A DNA stretch of 64,000 nucleotides from an uncultured Chryseobacterium sp. (GTDB lineage: Bacteria; Bacteroidota; Bacteroidia; Flavobacteriales; Weeksellaceae). Below, piece after piece: positions 22,315-31,387 of this stretch; within the stretch, counting starts at the first letter, position 1, and every line of letters begins with the position of its first letter. The stretch is from positions 1 through 64,000 of the forward strand of contig NZ_CAJYMO010000024.1 in the NCBI RefSeq assembly GCF_913776365.1. Direction: 5' to 3'. Under the pieces are notes generated by a model. It saw only the letters and a program-made list of their open reading frames with translations. It did not search any database and had not been told where the DNA came from. The position numbers and the translations under genes were made by a program.

Positions 22315-22400
22315 TGCACTTTTCCCTACGCCGGTATGATCCGGATCAGGTTCAAAGGGTAAATCTCAGCCTGTTTTTCAACAGACACCCCTAAAGTCTG
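22315..22400 (-). ncRNA. TPP riboswitch (THI element)
   Basis: Reverse complement reads AGGGGTGTCTGTTGAAAAACAGGCTGAGATTTACCCTTTGAACCTGATCCGGATCATACCGGCGTAGGGA, with the conserved CTGAGA, ACCC..TGAACCTGAT and GCGTAGGGA blocks; upstream of thiS-thiC. Confidence 0.97.
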
Positions 22401-22527
22401 AGGCGAAGGTAGCTATTTTTCCGGAACAGGCAAAATTTTTTGTGGGTAAGGAAAAAGAAAACAGGGCGGGGGATTTCCGTAAGGCCTTCAGGACATTAGT
22501 ATTCCTGAAGGCATAAAGCAGAACAAA

Positions 22528-23205
22528 TTATTGTTCACAAGCCCTCCAGATGGCATCATGCTGTGGAACGGGCGCTGTGATTTCGATATTATCTTTGGTC
22601 ACGGGATGAATGAATTCCAGTTTGCGGGCATGGAGATGAATGCCTCCGTCCGGATTTGACCGTGGCGAGCCGTATTTCAGGTCTCCTTTGATCGGCACTC
22701 CGGTTTTGGACAGCTGCGCACGGATCTGGTGGTGCCTTCCAGTTTCCAGGTCGATTTCCAGCAGCAGATAATTGTCCAGGGTTTTGATTACGTGATAAGT
22801 AAGAACAGCTTCCTTTGCACCGTCCGTCACTTTCGGGAAAACGATAGCTTTATTATTTTTTTCGTTTTTCTTCAGGTAATGAACCAGCCTCTGGGTCTGC
22901 GGGATCATTTCTTTCCCCACCACGGCCCAGTATGTTTTTTTGATCTCGCGGTTCTTCACCATCTGGGTCAGCCGTGATAATGATTTCGAGGTCTTGGCGT
23001 AAATCACCAGTCCTGAAGTCGGGCGGTCGATCCGGTGTACGAGCCCCAGAAAGACGTTACCCGGTTTGTTATCTCTTATTTTTATAAAATTTTTGATGGA
23101 TTCCAGTAAGGATTCGTCCCCCGTTTTATCGCCCTGCACCAGCTGGCCGACTTTTTTATTGATCACCAGAAGATGGTTGTCTTCATATACAATCTGCTCC
23201 TCCAT
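22528..23205 (-). CDS. RluA-family RNA pseudouridine synthase
   Basis: GLVHRIDRPTSGLVIYAKTSKS motif, LETGRHHQIRAQL. Confidence 0.93.
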   Translation of the reverse strand: MEEQIVYEDNHLLVINKKVGQLVQGDKTGDESLLESIKNFIKIRDNKPGNVFLGLVHRIDRPTSGLVIYAKTSKSLSRLTQMVKNREIKKTYWAVVGKEMIPQTQRLVHYLKKNEKNNKAIVFPKVTDGAKEAVLTYHVIKTLDNYLLLEIDLETGRHHQIRAQLSKTGVPIKGDLKYGSPRSNPDGGIHLHARKLEFIHPVTKDNIEITAPVPQHDAIWRACEQ

Positions 23206-23208
23206 AGC

Positions 23209-23532
23209 TTACTGACGGTAGGTAGGCCGGCTTGCAAAAGACAGGATAATCCCTGCCAGCAGGCCCAGTGTTTTTATTTTTGAAAGTCCTGCTTCTTCAG
23301 GAATCAGTGCCCCGGCCACGCAGACTGCCGCTGCAGCATACATGCCGTAAGTGAAATTTTTATTCTTCATGAAAGGCGCCTGCAGAAAGAAGCTGATTCC
23401 GATAAGAATATAAAATACTTTTGCGGAGAGTAAACGGTTGACTTCAGGAGAAAACAGGTTGAACCACCCTACCAGCAGGCAAAGCAAGGCAGCAATGGAT
23501 AATATTCCCTGTATGGATTGCTGGTTTCTCAT
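23209..23532 (-). CDS. hypothetical membrane protein
   Basis: 107 aa with several hydrophobic segments, packed between rluA-like and panB. Confidence 0.65.
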   Translation of the reverse strand: MRNQQSIQGILSIAALLCLLVGWFNLFSPEVNRLLSAKVFYILIGISFFLQAPFMKNKNFTYGMYAAAAVCVAGALIPEEAGLSKIKTLGLLAGIILSFASRPTYRQ

Positions 23533-24347
23533 TAATAGCTTTCTTTTTCGTTAGGGAAATCCGCACTTTTCACGTCTTTAACGTATTGGGATACGGCGCC
23601 TGTGATTTCTGTATAAAGATCCAGGTACCTTCTCAGGAATTTCGGGCTGAATCCCTGGTTCATGCCCACCATATCATGATACACCAGTACCTGCCCGTCA
23701 CAGTTTACTCCAGCGCCGATTCCGATGGTCGGAATGGTGATGGCTTCCGTTACTTTCTTAGCCAGTTCGGCAGGAATTTTCTCAAGGACTACAGCAAAGC
23801 ATCCCAGTTCTTCCAGCAGCTGCGCATCGGCAATCAGTTTTTCAGCCTCTGCATCTTCCTTGGCTCTTACTTTATAGGTTCCGAATTTGTAGATGGATTG
23901 GGGAGTGAGGCCCAGATGCCCCATCACCGGAATGCCGGCATTGATGATCTTTTTGATGGATTTTGAAATTTCTTTTCCGCCCTCAATCTTTACGGCATGG
24001 GCACCCCCTTCTTTCATCATTCTTACCGCAGATTCCAGCGCCTTTTCAGGATTGCTCTGGTACGTCCCGAACGGAAGATCGGCTACTACCAAAGCCCGGT
24101 CTGTTCCTCTTACCACACTCTGGGAATGGTAGATCATCTGGTCCAGGGTAATGGGAAGCGTGGTTTCGAAGCCTGCCATTACGTTAGCAGCGGAATCACC
24201 GATAAGGATGGCATCCACTCCGCCAGCATCCACCATCTTTGCCGTTGTATAGTCATACGCCGTAAGCATGGTGATCTTTTCCTTATCGAACTTCATTTTA
24301 CGCAGGGTTTCCGTTGTAACTTTCTTAATTTCAGAGTGAACAGACAT
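23532..24347 (-). CDS. panB: 3-methyl-2-oxobutanoate hydroxymethyltransferase
   Basis: ITMLTAYDYTTAKMVDAGGVDAILIGDS, VMGHLGLTPQS; start at MSVHSE. Confidence 0.96.
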   Translation of the reverse strand: MSVHSEIKKVTTETLRKMKFDKEKITMLTAYDYTTAKMVDAGGVDAILIGDSAANVMAGFETTLPITLDQMIYHSQSVVRGTDRALVVADLPFGTYQSNPEKALESAVRMMKEGGAHAVKIEGGKEISKSIKKIINAGIPVMGHLGLTPQSIYKFGTYKVRAKEDAEAEKLIADAQLLEELGCFAVVLEKIPAELAKKVTEAITIPTIGIGAGVNCDGQVLVYHDMVGMNQGFSPKFLRRYLDLYTEITGAVSQYVKDVKSADFPNEKESY

Positions 24348-24408
24348 AATGTATTGAGGTATTAAAAAGGTAAAAGTCGGCACCGGGCCGACTTGGAATT
24401 GTTATGAT

Positions 24409-25122
24409 TTATAAAACTACGTGACCGAGTTTCATGAGTTTATCGTGGTTGAGGATTTTGATGTTTCTGCCGTCTACTTCAATCAGCTGGTCACCTTTGA
24501 ATTCGGAAATCAGCCGGATGGCACTTTCGGTAGCGGTTCCGATGATGTTGGCGATCTCTTCCCTTGTCAGAGAGATTTTGATAAAGCCTTCAGGGTCTAC
24601 GCCAAGTTTCTGTTCCAGCAGCAACAGGATTTCCGCCAGTCTTTCCCGTACCGTCTTTTGGGCAAGAAAGGTAATGGTATTGGAAGATTCTCCCAGTTCA
24701 TAGGAAATCTTCTGAAGCATGACAAATGAAAGCTGGGGATCCACCTCCAGCAGTGACATGAATACGTCGGCAGGCAGAAAAGTAGCTTCAATATCGGTCA
24801 TTGCTTCTGCCTTTGCCTGGAAATTTTCCCCGCAAAGCAAAGAACGATAGCCGATGATATCCCCTTCTTTAATAAATCTTAAAATCTGGTCTTTACCGAA
24901 GGCCCCTGATTTTGATAATTTTGCAGCCCCTTTTTCCAGAACATACACACCTTTCGGAGCTTCACCATCTTCAAAAATGGTTTCATGCTTCTGGAAACTC
25001 AGTTTCTTTTTAGCATTGATATATCTCTCAAAATCAGTACTGGAAAGTCGTTCTTTGAATGATTTATCATTAAAAACCCTGGCGAACCTGTCTTCAATGG
25101 CAATCTGTTGTTCCTGCGACAT
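24409..25122 (-). CDS. Crp/Fnr-family transcriptional regulator
   Basis: cNMP-binding fold plus winged HTH (SLTREEIANIIGTATESAIRLISEFK); a single Cys, so no FNR-type 4-Cys cluster. Confidence 0.92.
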   Translation of the reverse strand: MSQEQQIAIEDRFARVFNDKSFKERLSSTDFERYINAKKKLSFQKHETIFEDGEAPKGVYVLEKGAAKLSKSGAFGKDQILRFIKEGDIIGYRSLLCGENFQAKAEAMTDIEATFLPADVFMSLLEVDPQLSFVMLQKISYELGESSNTITFLAQKTVRERLAEILLLLEQKLGVDPEGFIKISLTREEIANIIGTATESAIRLISEFKGDQLIEVDGRNIKILNHDKLMKLGHVVL

Positions 25123-25128
25123 TTTACA

Positions 25129-25140
25129 TGATATTTATCA
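25129..25140. promoter_or_regulatory. CRP/FNR-type palindrome TGAT-ATTT-ATCA
   Basis: Core matches TTGATN4ATCAA-type operators; 6 bp upstream of the crp/fnr start codon, in the divergent region with ccoI. Confidence 0.5.
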
Positions 25141-25172
25141 CAAAAATAGAACTTTTAAACCCGATAAACAAA
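25141..25172 (-). promoter_or_regulatory. Bacteroidetes-type promoter for the crp/fnr gene
   Basis: Minus strand reads TTTG-N20-TATTTTTG (TTTG / TAnnTTTG consensus). Confidence 0.5.
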
Positions 25173-25205
25173 AAAATTTGTTATAATTTTGTAGTTCAAT
25201 AATTT

Positions 25206-27590
25206 ATGGAGGTGAGCGAGAACTGTTTTCATTGTGGTCAAGGGATCGAGAAGGAAAGAATTTCGTTTGATGAGAAGATTTTCTGCTGCAACGGTTGCAA
25301 ATCGGTCTATGAGATTCTGAATGCCAATAATTTATCCAATTTCTACGAATTGAATAAAAGGGCGGGAATCCGTCCGGGAGAAGATCAATCCGGTCAGTTC
25401 GATTACCTGGATACGCCTGAAATTTTTGAAAAGGTAACCGACTTCTCCGAGGGCAACACCAGCCTGGTGACCTTCAAAATTCCGGTGATCCACTGCTCTT
25501 CATGCATCTGGCTCCTTGAAAGCCTCCATACCCTGAACCCGGACATTAAATATTCACAGGTGAATTTCACCAGAAAAACATTGCAGGTATCTTTCAACCA
25601 CAATGATTTCAAACTGAGCGAACTGGCGTATTTCCTGACCAACCTCGGATATAAGCCTGTCATCAGCCTTGAAACTGCTGATAAGAATATAGAGCACCTT
25701 GACAAATCGCTGCTGGTAAAGTTTGCCATTGCCGCCTTCGCTTTCGGGAACGGTATGTTTCTGGCTTTCCCTGAATATATCGGGGGAGAAGATTACTGGA
25801 TGGAACATTACAAAGGGCTTTTCAGGGCACTGATGTGCTTCCTGGCGATCCCTGTAGTCACCTATTCCGCTTCGGACTATTATAAATCCGCCTGGTACGG
25901 GCTGAAGAACGGGATCGTAAACATTGATGTCCCGATCGTACTGGGAATTATCGTCCTTTTCGGACGCAGCCTTTATGAAGTAGCCACCAATTATGGGCCG
26001 GGTTACTTTGATACGCTGTGCGGCCTGCTTTTTTTCATGCTGCTCGGAAAAATTTTCCAGAAACGCACCTACAGCGCCCTTTCTTACGACAGGGATTACA
26101 AATCATTCTATCCGATTGCAGTAACAAAAGTAGATTTTGAAGGCAAGCAGGACAACATATTATTGTCTGAAGTAAAAATCGGGGACCGCATCCTGGTGCG
26201 AAATCAGGAAATCATCCCGGTGGATGCCATTCTGATTAACGGGGAAGGCAATATCGACAACAGCTTCATTACGGGAGAAAGCGCCACCATCAGCAAACAG
26301 CCCGGCGATAAGATCTTTGCCGGCGGAAAACAGATCGGATCTTCCCTGGAGCTTGAAGTGATTAAAAATGTAGACCAGAGTTACCTGACACAATTGTGGA
26401 ATAAAGAGGCTTTCAAAAAACATGAAACCGGACTGGACACTCTTACGAACAGTGTAAGTAAGTACTTCACCTTTATCATTCTGGGAATTGCCCTGATTGC
26501 CGGTGCTTACTGGTATTTCATCGATCTGAACAAGATGTTCCAGGTAATTTCTGCCATCCTGATTATTGCCTGCCCCTGTGCACTGGCTTTATCAGCACCG
26601 TTTACTTTCGGACACATCATGAGGATCCTGGGGAGGAATAAGTTCTATGTAAAGGACACCATTACCATTGAGAAAATTGCAAAACTGGACACGGTAGTGT
26701 TTGATAAAACCGGCACCATCACCCATAGGAAAAAATCAAATATCCGGTATGAAGGCTCCGGAATTGAAGATTTCGACCTGCTGAATATCAAGACACTACT
26801 GAAAAATTCCAATCATCCGCTTTCCAAATCACTGTATGATTTTATTGAGCTGAAAGATGATTACTATACCGTTGAAAATTTCCGCGAAATTTCAGGAAAG
26901 GGTTACGAAGCGGTCGTAAGGGGAAACGTGTACAGAATCGGTTCCGCAAAATACAACAACCAGGAACCCAGAAACCTTGAAACAGCAGTATACATCAGCA
27001 AGAACGGTGAATTTTCAGGAAAGTTCATCTTTAAGAACGAATACCGTGAAAACCTGAAGAACCTGTTCAGGAAACTTACAGGCTATAAGGTTTTTATCCT
27101 CAGCGGTGACAATGCTTCGGAAGAAAACCAGCTGAGAGAACTGATTCCTCAGTACAGCGGAATGGCTTTTAACCAGAGTCCGGAAGACAAGCTGAATTAT
27201 ATCCGGGGACTTCAGGAAAAAGGATTGAAAGTTGCCATGCTGGGTGACGGCCTCAACGATGCCGGCGCTCTGAAACAGAGCAATGTAGGCATTGCCATCG
27301 CCGATGACACCAATAGCTTCACCCCTTCCTCGGATGTCATTATGGACGGCGAAAAGGTAGTGACGCTGGACCGGTATCTGAACGTTTGCAAGAGCTCTAT
27401 CAAAATTGTGAAAATGACATTTATAATCAGTTTTCTTTACAATATTGTCGGATTGAGCTACGCGGTTACCGGACATATGCATCCGCTTTTCGCAGCACTG
27501 ATCATGCCTGCCAGTTCCATTACCGTGGTTTCGTTCACTACTTTTTCGACCTGGATCCTGGGGAGGAAATATTTCAAAAACCGCCCGTAA
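25206..27590 (+). CDS. ccoI: heavy-metal translocating P-type ATPase, cbb3 maturation (CcoI/FixI)
   Basis: CPCALALS, DKTGTIT, MLGDGLNDAGALKQSNVGIA; N-terminal CFHCG/CCNGCKSVY; upstream of ccoS/ccoNO. Confidence 0.94.
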   Translation: MEVSENCFHCGQGIEKERISFDEKIFCCNGCKSVYEILNANNLSNFYELNKRAGIRPGEDQSGQFDYLDTPEIFEKVTDFSEGNTSLVTFKIPVIHCSSCIWLLESLHTLNPDIKYSQVNFTRKTLQVSFNHNDFKLSELAYFLTNLGYKPVISLETADKNIEHLDKSLLVKFAIAAFAFGNGMFLAFPEYIGGEDYWMEHYKGLFRALMCFLAIPVVTYSASDYYKSAWYGLKNGIVNIDVPIVLGIIVLFGRSLYEVATNYGPGYFDTLCGLLFFMLLGKIFQKRTYSALSYDRDYKSFYPIAVTKVDFEGKQDNILLSEVKIGDRILVRNQEIIPVDAILINGEGNIDNSFITGESATISKQPGDKIFAGGKQIGSSLELEVIKNVDQSYLTQLWNKEAFKKHETGLDTLTNSVSKYFTFIILGIALIAGAYWYFIDLNKMFQVISAILIIACPCALALSAPFTFGHIMRILGRNKFYVKDTITIEKIAKLDTVVFDKTGTITHRKKSNIRYEGSGIEDFDLLNIKTLLKNSNHPLSKSLYDFIELKDDYYTVENFREISGKGYEAVVRGNVYRIGSAKYNNQEPRNLETAVYISKNGEFSGKFIFKNEYRENLKNLFRKLTGYKVFILSGDNASEENQLRELIPQYSGMAFNQSPEDKLNYIRGLQEKGLKVAMLGDGLNDAGALKQSNVGIAIADDTNSFTPSSDVIMDGEKVVTLDRYLNVCKSSIKIVKMTFIISFLYNIVGLSYAVTGHMHPLFAALIMPASSITVVSFTTFSTWILGRKYFKNRP

Positions 27591-27637
27591 ATCCACTTAT
27601 TTAGACTGATTTTAAATTAGCTGAATGCCGTATTTCG

Positions 27638-27649
27638 TGACGAATGTCA
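27638..27649. promoter_or_regulatory. CRP/FNR-like palindrome TGAC-GAAT-GTCA upstream of ccoS
   Basis: Perfect 4+4 inverted repeat about 50 bp upstream of ccoS; a TAATTTTG -7-like motif lies at 27685-27692. Confidence 0.35.
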
Positions 27650-27699
27650 TTATTTTTCATTAAATTTGAACCCCGAAAATAGGTTAATTTTGTTGTCTA

Positions 27700-27927
27700 A
27701 TGGATATTCTCTATTTAATGATCCTGTGCAGTGTTTCCTTAGCTGCAGTTTTCCTGGTGGTGTTTATTATTTACGCCCGGAAAGGACAGTTTGAAGATGA
27801 CGAATCTCCGGCTGTAAGAATCCTCTTTGACTCCGATGAAATCAGGGAAAATAAAGATGCAGACGACAAAGAAAACAAGAATGAAACAGGAGAAAATAAT
27901 AAAAAAATTGAAGAAAAAAGTGAATAG
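27700..27927 (+). CDS. ccoS: cbb3 oxidase assembly protein CcoS
   Basis: 75 aa, single N-terminal TM, FVIYARKGQFEDDESPAVRILFD. Confidence 0.9.
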   Translation: MDILYLMILCSVSLAAVFLVVFIIYARKGQFEDDESPAVRILFDSDEIRENKDADDKENKNETGENNKKIEEKSE

Positions 27928-27932
27928 TTGAT

Positions 27933-30191
27933 ATGGAAACACAGAAGTTTAGTTATGACAACAGTATTGTCCGGGCCTTCCTTTATGCGACCGTCGTTTT
28001 CGGGATCATAGGGTTTTTGTTCGGTCTTACGGCTGCATTAATGCTTTTCTACCCTGAACTTCCGGAATTTTTATTCGGAACGGATGACTCTACCATAAAC
28101 AGTATGGGCGGCAGCATCCAGGGGTTGATAAACACACATGGGGCATTCGGTTTCGGTAGAATCAGGATGCTGCACACCACAACTGTAATTTTTGCCTTTG
28201 TAATGAACGTTGTATACGTGGGGGTTTACTACTCGCTGCAGCGTCTTCTGAAGACAAGAATGTACAGCGACACCCTGTCATGGATCCATTTCTGGACCTG
28301 GCAGATTATGATTTTAGTGACGTATGTTACGTTCTTTATGGGAATCAACACTTCCAAAGAATATGCAGAGCACGAATGGCCGATTGATATTTTGATCGCT
28401 TTCTCCTGGATTATTTTCGGAGCCAACATGTTCCTTACCATTGCCAAGAGAAGAGTAAGACACTTGTATGTGGCCATATGGTTCTATATCGGAACATGGA
28501 TTGCAGTAGCCATGCTTCACATTTTCAACAATCTGGAAGTTCCTTTATCCTTCACCGGCTGGAAATCGTATTCAGCTTACGCAGGGGTAAAAGATGCCAT
28601 CGTACAATGGTGGTATGGCCACAATGCGGTAGCTTTCGTACTGACGACTCCGGTTCTTGGTTTGATGTATTACTTCTTACCAAAAGCTGCAGACCGTCCG
28701 GTATTCTCTTATAAGCTGTCAATCATTCACTTCTGGTCATTAATTTTCGTATATATCTGGGCTGGTCCTCACCACCTTCAGTATACTGCCTTACCGGCAT
28801 GGGCTCAGGCAGTGGGAACAGGATTCTCCATCATGCTGATTGCCCCGTCATGGGGAGGAATGCTTAACGGTCTCCTTACTTTAAGGGGAGCGTGGGATAA
28901 AGTAAGGGAAAACCCGATCCTTAAGTTCTTCGTTGTAGCGGTTACCTGCTACGGGATGGCTACTTTCGAAGGTCCTTTATTGGCAACCAAGAACATCAAT
29001 AAAATCGGTCACTTTACAGACTGGGTAATCGGTCACGTACACGTAGGTGCACTGGGATGGAACGGTTTCATGGCGTTCGGGGTAATCTATTACCTGATCC
29101 CGATCCTTTGGAGAACGAAATTATATTCCGTAAAAATGGCTAACTGGCATTTCTGGTTAGGAACTTTGGGGATTATCTTCTATGCCGTGCCGATGTATAT
29201 CTCAGGATTTACCCAAGGACTGATGTGGAAGCAATTCAACCCGGACGGAACGCTGGTTTGGAAAAACTGGCTGGATACGGTAACTGCCATCATCCCTTAT
29301 TATAAAATGAGATTTGTAGGCGGATTGTTATATCTTACCGGAGGTCTCTTCATGGTAGTGAATCTTATCGCTACGGTAAGAAAAGGATCTTTCCAGAAAG
29401 ATGTGCCTGCTGAAGCACCTGCTTTGGCTAATATCACCGGAAAACGTAAAGAAGGGGAAGGAACCCACCTCTGGCTGGAAAGAACGCCGGTATTGCTGGG
29501 AATCCTGTCTTTGTTCGCCATTTCCATCGGTAGTATGGTAGAAATCATTCCTACGCTTTCATTGAAGAAAAGTGTACCGACCATTTCCGCAGTGAAGCCT
29601 TATTCTCCGCTGGAACTGGAAGGTAGAGACATCTATATCAGAGAAGGATGTAATGCCTGCCATTCACAGATGGTAAGACCATTCAGAGATGAGATCGTAC
29701 GATTTAACGGTAAAAACGGACAGTACTCCAAAGCAGGAGAATTCGTTTACGACAGACCTTTCCTTTGGGGATCAAAAAGAACCGGACCGGATTTACATAG
29801 AGAAGGAGGGAAAAACCCAAGCTCATGGCATTATAAGCATATGTATAACCCAAGATCAACGTCTGCAGGTTCTATCATGCCTCGTTACCCATGGCTGATT
29901 GCTACCAACTTAGACCGTTCTAAAATGGTAGATAAAATGAAGCTGATGAAAAATGCATTTGAAGTGCCTTATACAAAATCTGAAATCGACTCAGCCAATT
30001 CATGGGCAGATAATCAGGCCGTGAAAATCGTAAAAGATATCATGTCTGAAGCACCTGATCTTAAAGCAGCTTATGCCAAGAGACCGAAAGGCGAACTGGA
30101 GAAGAAAGAAATTGTAGCGCTTATTTCTTATCTGCAGAGATTAGGAACGGATATTAAGACAACTGAAATTAAAACAGCAAGTAATAACTAA
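27933..30191 (+). CDS. ccoNO: cbb3-type cytochrome c oxidase subunit I/II fusion (CcoN-CcoO)
   Basis: 752 aa: heme-copper oxidase core (WWYGHNAVAF, GPHHLQYTALP, GHVHVGALGWNG) followed by a CcoO-type domain with CNACHSQM. Confidence 0.96.
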   Translation: METQKFSYDNSIVRAFLYATVVFGIIGFLFGLTAALMLFYPELPEFLFGTDDSTINSMGGSIQGLINTHGAFGFGRIRMLHTTTVIFAFVMNVVYVGVYYSLQRLLKTRMYSDTLSWIHFWTWQIMILVTYVTFFMGINTSKEYAEHEWPIDILIAFSWIIFGANMFLTIAKRRVRHLYVAIWFYIGTWIAVAMLHIFNNLEVPLSFTGWKSYSAYAGVKDAIVQWWYGHNAVAFVLTTPVLGLMYYFLPKAADRPVFSYKLSIIHFWSLIFVYIWAGPHHLQYTALPAWAQAVGTGFSIMLIAPSWGGMLNGLLTLRGAWDKVRENPILKFFVVAVTCYGMATFEGPLLATKNINKIGHFTDWVIGHVHVGALGWNGFMAFGVIYYLIPILWRTKLYSVKMANWHFWLGTLGIIFYAVPMYISGFTQGLMWKQFNPDGTLVWKNWLDTVTAIIPYYKMRFVGGLLYLTGGLFMVVNLIATVRKGSFQKDVPAEAPALANITGKRKEGEGTHLWLERTPVLLGILSLFAISIGSMVEIIPTLSLKKSVPTISAVKPYSPLELEGRDIYIREGCNACHSQMVRPFRDEIVRFNGKNGQYSKAGEFVYDRPFLWGSKRTGPDLHREGGKNPSSWHYKHMYNPRSTSAGSIMPRYPWLIATNLDRSKMVDKMKLMKNAFEVPYTKSEIDSANSWADNQAVKIVKDIMSEAPDLKAAYAKRPKGELEKKEIVALISYLQRLGTDIKTTEIKTASNN

Positions 30192-30209
30192 TAGTAAAAG
30201 ATTTGTCTT

Positions 30210-30410
30210 ATGATACCTCAGAATTTTAAAGATATATTATCCAATACGGACAATGCTGGCTTCTACCAGACCCTGGCTCTGATTTTCTTTATGCTTTTCT
30301 TCGTTGCCCTTGTGATCTATGTTTTCAGCAGGCCTAAAAAATATTACAAGGAAGAAGAAGAAGCCCCTCTGCAGGATGACGAAGACGATGATTTTAATTT
30401 AAAAAATTAA
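30210..30410 (+). CDS. ccoQ: CcoQ-like cbb3 oxidase subunit
   Basis: 66 aa, one TM, acidic tail, position between ccoNO and ccoP. Confidence 0.8.
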   Translation: MIPQNFKDILSNTDNAGFYQTLALIFFMLFFVALVIYVFSRPKKYYKEEEEAPLQDDEDDDFNLKN

Positions 30411-30416
30411 TTTATT

Positions 30417-31298
30417 ATGAAACAAAGAACACCGGTTGTTGTAAATATAGGAATCATAGTAGGACTCTTAATTGTTTTTTACTATCTGTTTGTACAGAGC
30501 TATGCGTTTTTGGGATCTCCTTATTTCTGGGGAACCGTGGTGATCGCCGGTATCCTGGCATACATCCACGGAGCCATCGGGGATTTGGTGGAGAACAACA
30601 AATTCAAGAAATTATCTCCTGAGGAAAAAGCAGCTTATCTTGCCGAAAAGAGAGTGCCTTACTTCAAAAGATTATACAATGCCGCTTTCAAAAAACAGAC
30701 GGCAGCGGAAGAAAAAGACATCCTTATCGACCATGGTTTCGACGGAATCATGGAGCTGGACAACCAGTTACCGAAATGGTGGGTAGGTTTGTTCTATTTT
30801 GGGACTGCTTTTTGTATTCTTTATATAGCAGCGTATTCTTTCACTGATTTCGCCCATCCTCTTAATGAGTATGAGCAGGAATACAAAGAGCAGATTGCCG
30901 CTATTGAAATCTATAACAAGACCCAGCCTCCTGTAACGATTGAAACTGCTAAATATTCAGCAGATAACATTGCAGAAGGTAAAGAATTGTTTAAAACCAA
31001 TTGTGCATCCTGTCATAAAGAAGACGGTAGCGGGGGTATCGGACCTAACCTTACCGATAAATACTGGATCAACCAGCCTGAGAAAACGTTATTCAAAAAC
31101 GTATTCCATATGGACTGGAACGGTTCACCAAATAATCCTGCGATGAGGGCCTTTGGTAAAAACGGAGAGGTTTCGGGAGCTGAGATTGAAAAAATAGCAG
31201 CGTACGTATACCACATCAACCAGGAACTGCCTCCGGTAACGGAAGCCCAGGGCGGTGCCGCTCCTCAGGGAACGGAAGCCAATTGGGAGAAAGAATAA
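30417..31298 (+). CDS. ccoP: cbb3-type oxidase diheme-type subunit III (CcoP)
   Basis: LPKWWVGLFYFGTAFCILYIAAY, CASCHKEDGSGGIGPNLTDKYWI c-type cytochrome motif. Confidence 0.92.
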   Translation: MKQRTPVVVNIGIIVGLLIVFYYLFVQSYAFLGSPYFWGTVVIAGILAYIHGAIGDLVENNKFKKLSPEEKAAYLAEKRVPYFKRLYNAAFKKQTAAEEKDILIDHGFDGIMELDNQLPKWWVGLFYFGTAFCILYIAAYSFTDFAHPLNEYEQEYKEQIAAIEIYNKTQPPVTIETAKYSADNIAEGKELFKTNCASCHKEDGSGGIGPNLTDKYWINQPEKTLFKNVFHMDWNGSPNNPAMRAFGKNGEVSGAEIEKIAAYVYHINQELPPVTEAQGGAAPQGTEANWEKE

Positions 31299-31322
31299 TT
31301 TTAAATAAAAATTAATCATATG

Positions 31323-31374
31323 AAAAAACATAATTTGTTATTAGATGAAAAGATAGTAACGAATTATGTTTTTT
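31323..31374 (+). terminator. long hairpin between ccoP and ccoG, probable terminator/attenuator
   Basis: 21-nt arms (31323-31343 / 31354-31374), fully paired allowing two G-U pairs, 10-nt loop, followed by ttctttttt. Confidence 0.8.
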
Positions 31375-31387
31375 CTTTTTTCAAATA

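Noticed and set aside
22484-22512. GCCTTCAGGA / TCCTGAAGGC inverted repeat after the rluA-like gene
   Set aside because: Good stem but no T-run on the minus strand, so not called as a terminator
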